A DNA stretch of 64,000 nt from Monodelphis domestica. Taxonomy: Eukaryota; Chordata; Mammalia; Didelphimorphia; Didelphidae. This document shows positions 24,413 through 37,465 of the stretch, in pieces. The stretch lies in the NCBI RefSeq assembly GCF_027887165.1, contig NC_077229.1, positions 204,315,753 to 204,379,752 on the forward strand, written 5' to 3'. The first letter of the stretch is position 1, and each line of letters begins with the position of its first letter. Below the pieces are notes generated by a model. That model was given only the letters and a program-made list of their open reading frames with translations. It was not told the origin of the DNA and ran no database searches. The position numbers and the translations under genes are program-made.

Positions 24413-24600
24413 AATACCTAAAATGTGCTAAATGCTTTTAGAAATATTATCTTCTTTGGTTCTCACAACAATACTGTGAGATAAATGCTATTATTATTCC
24501 CATTTGACATCTGAGGAAATAAAGGCTAAGTGAAATGCTCACAGTCACATGGCTTTTAAGTATCTGAGGCAGGATTTGAACTCAAGTCTCCCTCTTTTTT
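24413..24600 (+). mobile_element. MIR/THER-type SINE
   Basis: TTATTCCCATTTGACATCTGAGG and CTCACAGTCACATGG match the MIR body. Confidence 0.65.
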
Positions 24601-24606
24601 CTCTCC

Positions 24607-24784
24607 AAAACCCTTACCTTCTGTCTTGGTAGCAATACTAAGACTGAAGAGTACCAAGAGCTAGACAATCTGGGTTAAATGATTTGTCCAGGGTTATACA
24701 GTTAGGAACTATTTGAAGCCATATTTGCATCCAGGTCCTCCCAACTCCAGGCCTTTTGTTCAATCTGTGCTATCTAGCTACCCT
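24607..24784 (-). mobile_element. SINE1-type SINE, diverged
   Basis: Minus strand, tail CCCTTACCTTCTGTCTTGG at left, directly beside the MIR copy. Confidence 0.8.
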
Positions 24785-25344
24785 GAACTCATCTTCTTGA
24801 CTGTAGGCTCAACTCTTTATCAACAGCACAACCTGGAAGAGATCATGATTGTATTTAGAGTATGATAGCAAGATCTTAAATGTTCTGTTTGAGTGCTCTC
24901 CCTGGAAAACAAGATGCTGGATCCCAGAATCTCTGAGTTAGCTTTCAGGGTGTTCTGTACTTTTTTGGCCTTTTAAAATATCCTTTTGATGCATACTTTG
25001 AACACCATAATACACCACTTCCCAAACACACTGTACTTCTCTTAGAACAACAACAAACATCAAGCAAAGCTGTCCCATCCAATGGCTATGACAGTGTATA
25101 TATATGTATGTAATATTCCAAACCATTGTCTATCTGTACCCCACCTATGGAAAGAAAAGTATATTCTATCATCAGTCATCTAGAACCAGGTTGGTTATCC
25201 TACTCATTCTGAATCTAGTAGTCTTTTTGACTAAATCCAGTTGTCTTCATCAACTTGTCACTTCTCAGTCATCTGTCATCACCTCCTTGTTTGTTATTTC
25301 CAATTTATCCTGTATGTATTTTGTTTTACATAGTTATTTGCCCA
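24785..25344. other. No gene or clear repeat seen
   Basis: Intronic sequence with only short open frames. Confidence 0.3.
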
Positions 25345-25475
25345 TTATCTCCTCTATTTGATTGTGAGCTATTGAAAACAGGAATACTTAGTTATTTCTT
25401 TTTTGGTTTGTTTTGGGGTTTTGTGCCAAAATAGCACAGTTTCTGGTACATAGTAGGTGCTTAATAAATGCTTTT
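25345..25475 (+). mobile_element. L2 LINE 3' end
   Basis: TTGTGAGCTATTGAAAACAGG and CATAGTAGGTGCTTAATAAA are the L2 3' signature. Confidence 0.75.
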
Positions 25476-25664
25476 GCAGCTAGGTAGCTCAGTAAATGGG
25501 GAGTCAGGTCTAGAGATAGGAGGTACTGGGTTCAAATGGCTTCAGACACTTCCTAGATGTGTGACAATGGAATAGTCACTTAACCGCAATTGCCTAGTCC
25601 TTACTGCTCTACTGTCTGGAAACCGATAGTATCAAATCCAAGACAGAAGTTAATTAAAAAAAAA
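25476..25664 (+). mobile_element. SINE1-type SINE
   Basis: GCAGCTAGGTAGCTCAG head, tail with CAAGACAGAAG. Inserted at the end of the L2 fragment. Confidence 0.85.
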
Positions 25665-26571
25665 TACTGACTTGACTTTTTAACTTTTTTGTTTATGTTA
25701 AATGTTTGTAGGTACTTTTGCCAAAAAGGGGGAGAGGTTACCCAGTCAATGGAATTTCAGTTCTATTCAAAGATATTTATTATGCATCTGAATTCTGCAA
25801 GATGCTATAAAAAAGCCAAATGAAAAAAAAATAACTACTAGCAGCGCCCCGCCCCCCCCCCCAGTTTTGTATATGTCTCTCCTCAAACGCAGTATCAAGT
25901 TACACACAAATTGATCTCCAACTGCAAATGTCATTGCACATTTACACTTGGCCAGTAGATAGATGACAGCATCATACTTTAGGATTCAAGCCAGCTTAGG
26001 CACAGTTCCAAGACAGCCCTTCATTAACAGAATACCTTTAATCATATAAGTTTTTCTATTTTTAATGCCAGGCTTTATAGAGAATAATTGTTTCTGAAAA
26101 CCCAGTCACTCACTGCATACTAAATGTCCATGCTGCAAGACTGTTATTACTGCTAGTGGTGTTCTCCCTGTCTTTCCTCCCTCAGAAGCCAAAAGAACCC
26201 CCTGTTAGTTAATGTCAGACTACCATCAGATGAATTTGACACTCCCTTCCACCCCTCTGACTACAATGCAAGAAGGAAAAAAAAATTGGTGCCCGTTTTC
26301 TTTAAAAGGTACAACAAGGTAAAACTACAAGACCTTGAAAATTCAAAACCCAAAAAAATGGATTTGGTCACCATAGAATAAAACTCTTGATTTCCTGGAT
26401 TTTGTTCTCTAATTATATCTGCATACAGTCTAAGTTGCCTTTACTAGATTGTGTTCTTAAGGCCTAGACTGTCTTCTCTAGTATCAGGGAGCACACATTG
26501 CTTGAGTGTGAGCAGAAAAAGTCTTTCCTTCTTATCAATGGCCAGTCTGGCTTATGCTTAGATAGAGTGAA
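25665..26571. other. No gene seen
   Basis: Unique-looking sequence with a short C-run at 25845-25862. Confidence 0.3.
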
Positions 26572-26924
26572 CAAGCATTTATTAAGTGCCTACTGTGTGC
26601 CAGGGATTATGCTAAATGATAGAATCACTCCTCTGCATCAATTTTTTATCCCTTGGTTTGTTGCAGTTCTTCCAGAAAGATGCAGGAACTTGTTAGAGAA
26701 GGGGAGGAGGAGCCAGGGCTAGGTACCATGGCGACACACCCACGCCCAACAAGGGAAGCTTGAGCAGAGCAACCATGTGCCTTCTTAGTTGGCATATTTA
26801 TGAGAAAGGGAGAAGACAGGGCAGCTTGCTTTACACCCTTCATCACCAAGCCCCTAAGGAATTTCATAGGGAATTTTGTGGAACTGTTTTCTAGTTCATG
26901 GATCAGATATTCAGACTTTAATAG

Positions 26925-27340
26925 AATGATGGAATCTCAGAGTGAAAAGGTAGGATGGGGTCATCTAATGTAACCTAAAACTGAAACTGAATCCCTTTGA
27001 TAAGCTTCCTAATAAGCAGTCATCCAATATCTGCCTGAACACCTCTAGTGAGGCAGACAGAACCCGCTACTTTCCAAACAGCTGATTCCATCTTGGACAG
27101 CCTTAATTTGGATTTCTTTCATTAAGCCTGAAACCTGCCTCTCTACAACTTCTGCCCATTGCTTGTAGATCAGTGTTCTGGATTCTGTGCAAAACAAATT
27201 TTAAACTCTCTTCCAAATGGTAGCCACTTTCTATCCCCCAACTCTTTTGTTTTATAAGCCAAATGGACTCATTTCCTTCAAATGAGCATACTATAATGAT
27301 AATTAACAAGCCCAGGCTTATGTAGCTAAAAAGTGTCTAA
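26925..27340 (-). repeat. CR1/L3-like ancient repeat
   Basis: Carries the pattern CATCCAATATCTGCCTGAACACCTC, then CTTGGACAGC and CTACAACTTCTGCCCATTGC, known from old amniote CR1-type repeats. The opposite-strand relative is at 42620-42960. Strand is by analogy to CR1 3' ends. Confidence 0.5.
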
Positions 27341-27439
27341 GGTCTCATTTCAACTCAGAGTCCACTATACCATTTAACTGTGTAGGTGCCTAGCTCATAG
27401 TTTTCAGTCCTCTTGCCTTTCTATTCAATGTCCTTTGTT

Positions 27440-27540
27440 TAGCTCAAAATTGATAAGAGGTAAAAGGATATGGATAGGTATTTTTCAAGGAAATAAACTC
27501 ATGATATCTATAGCCATATGAATTTCTTTCTTAAAATGTA
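27440..27540 (+). mobile_element. Small L1 fragment
   Basis: GAGGTAAAAGGATATGGATAGG...CTATAGCCATATGAA matches the L1 ORF2 C-terminal DNA. Confidence 0.5.
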
Positions 27541-27619
27541 GTATCTTAAAATGAAAACATTTCCAATGTGGTCCATCCAGGTAAGAGTATACCAGAACCA
27601 TCTTCTTCTTCATTATGAA

Positions 27620-28677
27620 TCCTATGCTTCTATTAATTCCATTTTAAGATTATTCTTTTAATAAGGTCAACATTTCCAGCCTCCCCTTACTCAACCCTCA
27701 CTTTACTGCCCCTTGTCATCTGCCTTCCTACCTAACCATTTCACTAAAATAGCTCTTTCTAAAGTCACCAGTGACTGATTTAGTTGCTAAATTTAGTGAT
27801 CTTTTCTTAGTCGTCTTCTTCAACTTTTTGGAAACATTTTGCCAGATCCTATTAGTCAAAAACAAAACCTAAAAATATTTTTAGAAACAATTTTTAAAAG
27901 TCATTTGATAAAGGAGAAAGTTGGTAAAATCTCTGATATTTCTATTATATTGAGTTCAGACTAGCATATAAACCGAGGGACCCACCCGCAAGTAAATTGC
28001 TTGAGATGGATATCAGCCAGTAAGTAAAAAGTTCAATAAAATTAGGACTAAGCCAAACACAAACTATCGGACACACCCCAAATAAGACCTGGGTGTAGTC
28101 TAAGCATTCCTTGCTCTGGCTTCCATGGAGTGGCTCTAGGGTTTAAATGGTTCCCACCTCATATTCTGAATTAAAACTAGGTTCAGATAATATAATTAAC
28201 AAATAATAAATAATAAAACATTTTTCCTCCCAATTCCCTCCTTCTAGATATTTTTTTTCTTTCCTGATGGCAGTGACAAGGCCCTTTCCTTGTTCTCCTC
28301 CAACCTAATCCATTTTGGTTTCTTTTGTTGGTTCATTATCTCCATTCTGCCATGTCAAGTGTGGATGCTGTCTGAGATTTTATTCACAAGAGTTTTCTCT
28401 TTCTGTTCATTCCTTCAGTGATCTTATCCACAGCAATAGGTTCAGTTATCACCTATCTCTGCATCTCCAACTCCCTTTAGCATCAATTATTTTAAGTTGC
28501 CTGTAGGATTTCTCTGACTGTTCTTTCCCTCTCAGCTAATCAAATGACTTTTCCCTATTCAAACCTCAAAAAGATCAAGGATTTATTACCACATCTTGTA
28601 AATTAAACTTTTTTGCAAAAGGATTCTCTAATTCCTTAGCTGGTCACTACCCCAACTTAGGCCCTCATCATCTTTTA
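27620..28677 (+). mobile_element. L2 LINE fragment, left part
   Basis: L2-like ORF2 sequence at 27620-27840 and 28240-28677, split by about 400 bp of unassigned DNA. The element continues beyond the L1 insertion, at 33754. Confidence 0.65.
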
Positions 28678-31600
28678 TTTATTTATTTATTTATTTAAGT
28701 AAATTTAGAACATTATTCCCTGGTTACAAGAATCATACATATTCTTTCCTTCCCTTCCCTCCCCCAACCCTTCCTGAAACACCACTGTCAGAACCTATTT
28801 CCATGTTGTTGGTATTTGCATTAGGATGTTCATTTAGAGTCTATATCCGCAATCATATCCCCCTCGACCCATATAATCAAGCAGCTGTTTTTCTTTGATG
28901 TTTCTACTCCAACAGTTTTTCCTCTGAAAATGGATAGCATTCTTTCTCATAGATCCCTCCAAGTTGTTCAGGATCACTGCATTGCCACTAATGGAGAAGT
29001 CCATCACATTCAATTGTACAACAGTGTATCGATCTCTGTGTACAATGTTCTCCTGGTTCTACTCCTTTCACTCTGCATCAATTCGTGGAGGTCATTCCAG
29101 TTCACATGGAATTCCTCCAGTTTATTATTCCTTTGAGCACAATAGTATTCCTTCACTAACATATACCACAATTTGTTCAGCCATTCCCCAATTGAAGGGC
29201 TTCCCCTCATTTTCCAATTTTTTTTTTTTTGCTACCACAAAGAGCACAGATATGAATATTCTTGTACAAATCTTTTTCTTTATTATCTCTTTGGGATACA
29301 AACCCGCTGTTTTATGGCCGTATCAAAAGGCAGACAGTCTTTTAGTGCCCTTTGGGTATAGTTCCAAATTGCCCTCCAGAATGGTTGGATCAATTCACAA
29401 CTCCACCAGCAATGAATTAATGTCCCGACTTTGCCACATCCCCTCCAACATTTATTACTTTCCTCTGCTGTCTTGTTAGCCAATCTGCTAGGTGTGAGGT
29501 GATACCTCAGATTTGTTTTGATTTGCATTTCTCTGATTATCAGAGATTTAGAACACTTTTTCATGTGCTTATTAATAGTTTGGATTTCTTTGACTAAAAA
29601 TTGCCTATTCATGTCCCTTGACCATTTATCAACTGGAGAATGGCTTGATTTTTTGTACAATTGGTTTAGCTCTTTATAAATGTGAGTATTTAGAACTTTG
29701 TCAGAGGGTTTTGTAATGAAGATTGTTTCCCAATTTGTTGTTTCCCTTCTAATTTTGGTTGCATTGGTTTTGTTTGTACAAAACCTTTTTAATTTAATGT
29801 AATCAACATTATTTATTTTACATTTTGTAATTGTTTTCTAACTCTTGCTTGGTCTTAAAATCTTTACTTTTCCAAAGATCTGACATGTATACTATTCTGT
29901 ATTCACCTAATTTACTTATACTTTCTTTCTTTATATTTATGTCATTCACCCATTCTGAGTTTATTTTCGTGTAGGGTGTGAGATGCTGATCCAAACCCAA
30001 TCTCTCCCATACTGTCTTCCAATTTTCCCAGCAGTTTATATCAAATAGTGGATTTTTGTCCCAAAAGCTGGGATCCTTGGGCTTTCATAGACTGTCTTGC
30101 TGAGGTCACTTACCCCAAGTCTATTCCACTGATCCTCCTTTCTGTCTCTTAGCCAGTACCATATTGTTTTGATGACCACTGCTTTATAGTATAGTTAGAG
30201 ATCTGGGACTGCAAGGCCACCTTCCTTCCATTTTTTTTTTCATGATTTCCCTGGATATCCTTGATCTTTTGTTCTTCCAAATGAACTTTGCTATGGTTTT
30301 TTTGAATTCAGCAAAAAAGTTTTTTGGTAGTTCAATGGGTATGGCACTAAATAAGTAAATTAATTTGGGTAGGATTGTCATTTTTATTAGGTTAGCTCAT
30401 CCTACTTATGAGCAATCAATGTTTTTCCAATTGTTTAGGTCCAATTTTAATTATGTGCAGAGTGTTTTGTAGTTGTGTTCATATAATTCCTGTGTTTGTA
30501 TCAGCAGATAGATTCTGAAGTATTTTATATTGTCTAGGGTGATTTTAAATGGAGTTTCTCTTTTTAATTCTTGCTGCTGAGATGTGTTGGTACTATATAG
30601 AAATGCTGATGACTTATGTGGGTTTATTTTGTCTCCTGCAACTTTGCTAAAGTTGTTGATTATTTCTATTAGCTTTTTAGCTGAATCTCTAGGATTCTTT
30701 AAATAGACCATCATATCATCTGCAAAGAGTGATAGTTTGGTCTCCTCATTACCTGTTTTAATATCTTCAATTTCTTTTTCTTCTCTAATTACTACTGCTA
30801 GTGTTTCTAGTACAATGTCAAATACTAGAGGTGATAATGGGCATCCTTGTTTCACTCCTGATTTCATTGGGAAGGCTTCTAGTTTATCCCCATTGCAGAT
30901 GATGTTTGCAGATGGTTAGATATATACTGTTTATTATTTTTAGGAAAGGCCCTTCTATTCCTATGCTTTCTAGTGTTTTCAATAGGAATGGGTATTGTAT
31001 TTTGTCAAAAGCTTTTTCTGCATCTATTGAGATAATCATGTGGTTCTTGCTAGTTTGCTTGTTGATGTGGTCAATTATGTGGATGGTTTTCCTAATGTTG
31101 AACCATACTTGTTTTCCTGGTATAAATCCTACCTGGTCATAATGAATAATCCTCGTGATTACTTGCTGGAGTCTTTTGGCTAGTATCCTATTTAAGATTT
31201 TTGCATCAATGTTCATTAAGGAGATTGGTCTTTAGTTTTCTTTCTCTGTTTTTGAACTGCCTGGCTTTGGAATAAGTACCATATTTGTGTCATAAAAGGA
31301 ATTTGGTAGAACTCCTTTTTTTGCTTATTCTGTCAAATAGTTTCTATAATATTGAGATTAGTTGTTCTTTGAATGCTTGATAGAATTCATTTGTGAATCC
31401 ATCTGGTCATGGGGATATTTTCTTAGGGAGTTCTTTGATGACTTGTTCAATTTCTTTTTCTGATATGGGGTTGTTTAGATATTCTATTTCTTCCTCTGTT
31501 AGTCTAGGCAATTTATATTTTGTAAATATTCATCCATATCACCTAGATTGCCATATTTATTGCCATATAATTGGACATCATAATTTTTAATAATTACCTT

Positions 31601-33737
31601 AATTTCCTTTTCATTAGAGGTGAGGTGTCTCTTTTCACTTTGGATACTGTTAATTTGGTTTTTTCTTTCCTTTTTTAAATTATACTGACCAGTACTTTGT
31701 CTATTTTATTTGTTTTTTTTTAAAGTACCAGCTTCTAGTCTTATTTATTAAATCAATAGTTCTTTGACTTTCAATTTTATTAATTTCTCCTTTGATTTTT
31801 AGGATCTCCAATTTAGTCTTCATCTGAGGATTTTTAATTTGTTCATGTTCTAGTTTTTTAATTTGTATGCCCAATTCATTGAGCTCTGTCCTTCTTAATT
31901 TGTTAATATATGAATTCAAGGATATGAATTTCCCACTAAGTACTGCTTTGGCTACATCCCATACATTTTGAAAGGATGTCTCATTATTGTCATTTTCTTC
32001 AATGAAATTATTGTTTCTATGATTTGTTCTTTAACAGATTTTGGAGAATTGTATTGTTTAATTTCCAATTAATTTTTGATTTACCTCTCCATGTACCCTT
32101 ACTAATTATTATTTTCATTGCATTGTGGTCTAAGAAGGTTGCATTTATTATTTCTGCTCTTTTGCACTTGTTCACAATGTTTTTATGCCCTAGTACATGG
32201 TCAGTCTTTGTCAATGTACCAAGTGCTGCTGAAAAGAAGGTGTATTCTTTTTGTCCCTATTTATTTTTCTCCACATATCTACTAACTCTAATTTTTCTAA
32301 AATTTCATTCACTTTGCTTACCTCTTTCTTATTTATTTTTTGGTTTGATTTATCTAGTTCTGATAGACGAAGGTTCAGGTCTCCCACTAGTATAGTTTTT
32401 CTGTCTATTTTATCCTTTAGCTCCTCTAGTTTCTCCTTTAGAAATTTGGATGCTATGCCATTTGGTGCATACATGTTGATTACAGATATTTCCTCATTGT
32501 CTATACTGCCTTTTATCAGGATGTAATTGCCTTCCCTTTCTCTTTTAACTAGATTTATTCTTACTTTGGCTTTGTCAGATATCATGATTGTGATTCCTGC
32601 CTTCTTTTTATCAGTTGATGCCCAATTGATTTGGCTCCATATGTTTACCGTTACCCTATATGTATCTACCTTCCTCATTTGTGTTTCTTGTAGACAACAT
32701 ATGGTAGGTTTTGTGTTTGTAATCTACTCTGCTGTTTGCTTGCATTTTATGGGTGTGTTCATTCCATTCACATTTAGAGTTATAATTACCAGCTTTCTAT
32801 TTCTCTGCATTTTGATTTCCACTCCTAAGGCTGCCCCTTCTTCTTTATTTCCTTCTACACCAGTGTTTTGTTTTTAATCAGCCCCCCTAATTCCCACCCT
32901 TATTTTACTTCCCTTTCTACCCCCCTCCCTTCTTATTCCCCTCTTATTTTCATTACTGTTTTTAAAACTGCCCTCCCACCCTCTCCCTCCCTTGTATTAC
33001 TTCCCTCCCCACCAGTCCATTTGTTGCCCTTCTACTTCCCTATAGGGCGCAAATCAATTCTCTGCCCCAATGTATTTGATTGTTTTTCCCTCTTTGAGTC
33101 AATTTCAATGCATGTATGAATTGAGTTTCCTATCTCCAACCCCTTTACCCTTCCAGTGTATTGATGTTCTTCCCCCCTCATGCCCTGCACTTCTTTGTGA
33201 CATATAAATTTACCCCATTTTGTTTCTTTTCCCATTTCTCTAGTTTTAACCTCCTTCTTTAAACTCTAGTTGTGTGTGTATATATATATATATTTATGCA
33301 TACATGTATCTATATACAAATTCATGTCTTGGCATTTCATCCTATATAGTTTGTCACGGTTCCTTCTAAGTATAATTCTTCTAGCTACCCAGGTGATAAT
33401 AACACTTTTTAAGAATTACCAATGTCCTCTTTTCTTATAGAGATACATGTCATTTTAACTTATTGGGTCTCTTAAAAAAAGGTTTTTTTGGCTGTTTTGT
33501 TTATCTTTTTCCCCCTTTCTTAATTACCTTTTGATGATTCTCTTGAGTTCTGTGTTTGGGCATCAAATTTTCTATTCACATCTGGTCTTTTCTTTACAGA
33601 TGCTTCTATTTTATTTAATGACTATATTTTCCCCTGTAAGAATATAGTCAGTTTTGCTGGGTAGACCTAGTTGTAGACCTAGTTCCCTTGCTTTGCAGAA
33701 TATCATATTCCATGCCTTTCAGTTCTTCAGTGTAGAT
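28678..33737 (-). mobile_element. 5'-truncated L1, minus strand, with 16-bp target duplication
   Basis: Left end is a (TTTA)n tail, right end lies in ORF1 (reverse of TGGAATATGATATTCTGC). A perfect direct repeat CCCTCATCATCTTTTA flanks it at 28662-28677 and 33738-33753. ORF2 pieces on the minus strand: endonuclease 32211-32678 (INMYAPNGIASKFLKEKL, VGDLN), reverse transcriptase 30451-31216 ([26 protein letters not shown]), C-terminal region 29283-30000. Stops and shifts separate them, so it is inactive, but it is better preserved than the copy at 5388. Confidence 0.93.
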
Positions 33738-33753
33738 CCCTCATCATCTTTTA

Positions 33754-33990
33754 CCTGGACAATCATAACAACTTCCTAATGTCTTACCAAATCCAAGCTC
33801 TTCCCTTTTCACTCCACTTTTCACAAAGCTCTCAAAATTATCTTTCCCAAGGCATCAATCTAACTATGTCATCTCCTTACTCAAAATCTTCACTTATACC
33901 CTGTTACTTAGGGATTAAAAGAAGATTCTTTATTTAGTCTGGCACTTGGGAACCTCCAAAATCTACTTGATTCAATTAGCTTTTCAACCA
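33754..33990 (+). mobile_element. L2 LINE fragment, right part
   Basis: Continues the L2 interrupted by the L1 (CCTGGACAATCATAACAACTTCCTAATG, then CAAAATCTTC). Confidence 0.65.
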
Positions 33991-34004
33991 ACATTTCACC
34001 GAGT

Positions 34005-34570
34005 TGACTCACATGAAGCTTGCAATCCATTAAAACTACTAGGTCTTTTTTCTAGCTTTGTGTTTTTAGTAGATTTAAGTTCATCATTTTGGCTTTTTTA
34101 AGATACTCTCATGTCACTTGATAAGCATGGCATTTATGCCTTTATCCAAACCATGAATAAACATGTTGAACAGCATAGGACCAAGGACAGATCCCTAGCA
34201 TAGAGAGTCTACTAGAGACTTTTTACTGAATTTACATGGTTACATTTACTCCCCCCAGGGCCACTTATTGATCTAATTGTACTCTTATCAATCCTAAATC
34301 TCTCCATCTTTTCTCCTAGAATATCATAGGAGGGATTATAAAATGCCTTTCTGACATCAAGTATTACATGTCGAAGGAAACGCCCTCTTAATCTGATCAC
34401 CCTTGAGAGGGAGTGTTTTGATAAACTGAAAATTATGGTAGTTTCACATGATCTACTTATGATCAACTCATGTTGGTTCTATGTAATCACAGTTTTGCTT
34501 TCTAACTGTTTGAAGGAACCCTTGAAAAATATGTTCCAGAATTGTGTTAGGAATCAAAATCCAGCTCACT
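34005..34570 (-). mobile_element. CR1/L3 LINE fragment, reverse transcriptase part
   Basis: On the minus strand it encodes ILDVRKAFYNPSYDILGEKM, comparable to the CR1/L3 motif LDFSKAFDxVSHDIL. Degraded. Confidence 0.6.
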
Positions 34571-35014
34571 AACCCATAGTTTGAAGAATCCATTTTTCCT
34601 TTTTTTAGAAATTAGACTCATTATGTCTTGCATGATAGCACATATATAACCTATATCAGATTGCCTGCTATCTCAGGGAGAGGAGAAGGAAGGGAAGAAT
34701 AGAGAATTTGGATCACAAAATGTCAGAAAACAAATGTTTAAAACTGTCTCTGTAAAATGGGGGTGGTAGAATAGAATAAAATATTACTGGAGAGTTAAAG
34801 AAAAGAAAATCAGACTCACTTTTTTTATTCCTATTCATGTGACATCTGTTCTCCATAATTTTTCAGAAGTCAACAGTAGAAATTCAGTAATTATACCCAC
34901 CATGTTCTTCAGGTCTCCAGCACTAATTTTCTTTTCAGAGCAGTACTTTGACCTGAATTTTGTGTACCTTTGTAATTTTATGTTTGCCTCATTATTTTTA
35001 GTTCCTTTTGCCAT
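34571..35014. other. No gene seen
   Basis: Includes an L1-like 3' tail resemblance near 34640-34790 (CACATATATAACCTATATCAGATTGC). Confidence 0.35.
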
Positions 35015-35030
35015 AGAAATTACCTTAATC

Positions 35031-35248
35031 AGGGATACTGAGGTAGCTCAATGGATTGAGAGCCAGGCCTGGAGATAAGAGGTCATAGGTTCAAATGTGA
35101 CTTCAGATACTTCCTAGCTCTATGACCTGGGCAAGCCATTTAACTCCAAGTTTTTTAACCCCATTTTAAATCTTACTACTTTTCTACCTTGGAACCAATA
35201 ATTTGTATTGATTCTGAGACAAAGTAAAGGTTATTTTATAAAAAAGAA
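35031..35248 (+). mobile_element. SINE1-type SINE with target duplication
   Basis: AGAAATTACCTTAAT at 35015-35029 and AGAAATTACCTTGAT at 35249-35263 flank a complete but aged SINE. Confidence 0.9.
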
Positions 35249-35263
35249 AGAAATTACCTTGAT

Positions 35264-36440
35264 TTCAGAAATTACCACTTCTTCTTTTCCTTTCATGCCT
35301 TTTGAGGTTTGATTTTGAAATTAGGATCATAGCACCTTAAAATGGAAATAGAGTGATGAAATTTCATGATGGGATATAGATTCTTTTCCTAATGAGATTT
35401 GTTTGAACAGCTTTAAAGTTGTAAGAAGTCCAATGACTTTCATTTTAAGTAGAGTGTGTGAATTCAGTTTCATTTCTACTAGATTTTTCCAGATATCAGA
35501 AAATCAATCATCTAATTTACCCATATAAGTAGAAGACCAGAAAAAAAACAAAAACCAGAAGGTACCTTATAATGGAAAAATGAGGGCTTTGCATTAGATG
35601 AGTTCTTCAGTTCTTTCTAACTCAAAAATTCCATGATTCTTTGTTCCTGAAGCTTTGGGTTCTCACAAATGGGTTTGTATTAAATTACTGTCATTCTTTA
35701 CCATCATACATTGCATTATCAAAATATCCCTTGTACTTTTAGGATGTAGCTGAGCTGTTGTGTAAATATTCTTGCCTTAAAGGCAAAATTGTATTCTTGA
35801 ACTTGCCAAAAATTTTCCCTTTCTTCTTCGACTCAATCCTAAATATTTAGCCCTAATTCCAGAAACATTTTCAATTAAGCATTCAGCATAAATCCATGCC
35901 TTTAGTTCGACCCTGATGAAGTATGTATTCAATATGGAAATCTACCAGGTATATACATCATGAGGGAATGTAACCTAAAGAAATAGGGCATTCTAATATC
36001 CCCTTTAATTAGAACTCCAGATGGAGTTACACTAATTTAGAGAAGGAAATTTTTAAAGCCTGAATTTAGCATTAGGAAGGGCCTTCAACTTCAACTTTTT
36101 TTAAGGCCATTTTACTGCCAGCTATGTAGAAGTTCATTGTTTTTATAATCCCTCTTAGAGAATTTTGTTTCTCAATGGATTATACAGTTCTTTCAAAAGC
36201 GGTAGTTTCTGACTGCTGAATTGGGCTTCAGATAGCTTCTGTATTATATAAGCCAACTGTTCTCAACTGAAACTAAGAGCTATGGAAACAAGACTCCTAT
36301 TAATACCAAAAGGACCCTTTTGTTTCCCCCAGCCTCTCAGGTTGTGAATCAGTGGGCCACCAGAACACTACATTTATACTGCCCTCCTCTTCTCAAATGG
36401 AATTTTCTATTCGCACCTATATTTGCACAGTAGATCCATT
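35264..36440. other. No gene or repeat recognised
   Basis: Over 1 kb of apparently unique intronic sequence, one of the longest repeat-free stretches between the two exons. Confidence 0.4.
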
Positions 36441-36935
36441 CTACTCAGTAGAAAATAAGGTCTCTGAAGACTTTGGAGTCCCTAGGATGTAGCATATAGT
36501 GGGTACCTTTATAAGCATTTGTTAAATTGAAAAAGCTAATAATATTTTATGTCCATATCACTTAAATGGATCTCTGATCTCATAGTTGTGGGTATTCCCT
36601 CCTATGGCTTGATCACCACCATCTTTTGATAATCTTGCCTGTGCCTTCCCTTAAATCTTCTTTCAGGGGATACATCTCATGTTCTGGGGATCCTTCCTTT
36701 CTGTCTCTTCACATTATGTGGGTACCATAGCAGCAGGAGTTCTGTCCATCTGTCATCCCTTACTCTGATAATTCTGCAAGCCCTCTTCCTTGAATCATAC
36801 ATCTCTCTGATGATATTTTTTAGAAAGCTCCTTGAGGTCTGGGACTGTCTTTCATTTTATTTATATTTGTGTTCTCAGCACTTAAAACAGTAGCTACCAC
36901 ATAGTAATTGCTTAAATGCTTGCTGACTTGATGGG
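36441..36935 (+). mobile_element. Two L2 3' ends
   Basis: 36470-36535 (GTAGCATATAGTGGGTACC...AAGCATTTGTTAAATTG) and 36800-36935 (CTCCTTGAGGTCTGGGACTGT...CATAGTAATTGCTTAAATGC). Confidence 0.65.
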
Positions 36936-37465
36936 AAAGCACTTGAAAGTTTCCTACTTGCATTTTTTTTCCAATTCTAGGCCCAGCTAGAAAGAATTAA
37001 ATTCACTTGCACTGTCTCTTGTTGATGTAATAGCCAGTGAACTGTCCATATCCAATTGTATGTCATTATTTGGATAATAAGTAATCATTATATATTTTAT
37101 TTTGCCAGTGTGGATTATCTTTTGAATGATTATGAATCTCATTCAAGAGACCTTGAAATATTTCAGGGTTACATATATCAACACAAAATTCAGTTCTAAC
37201 AACAATGGCAATATCTTATATTTATATGATATTTTACAACTCAAAAAACATTGACTTTGTAACAACCATGTGTAATTACTAGGAATATTCAGACATATTT
37301 TCCCAAATGGCATATTCTCAATTCCTTATATTCCTAACAAAAATTTCTTCCTTAGTCCAACTTACAGGTAGGCAAGTTCTTCTGGACTGATACACACTTG
37401 CAGGAGACATAACACTGGGCAGACCATAACATGATGAAATTCAATTGTGATAAAAATTGTTACCT
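36936..37465. other. No gene seen
   Basis: AT-rich intronic sequence. Confidence 0.3.

Noticed and set aside
29283-32678. L1 ORF2 pieces as genes
   Set aside because: Reverse transcriptase and endonuclease motifs in several broken frames between target-site duplications mark a dead LINE.
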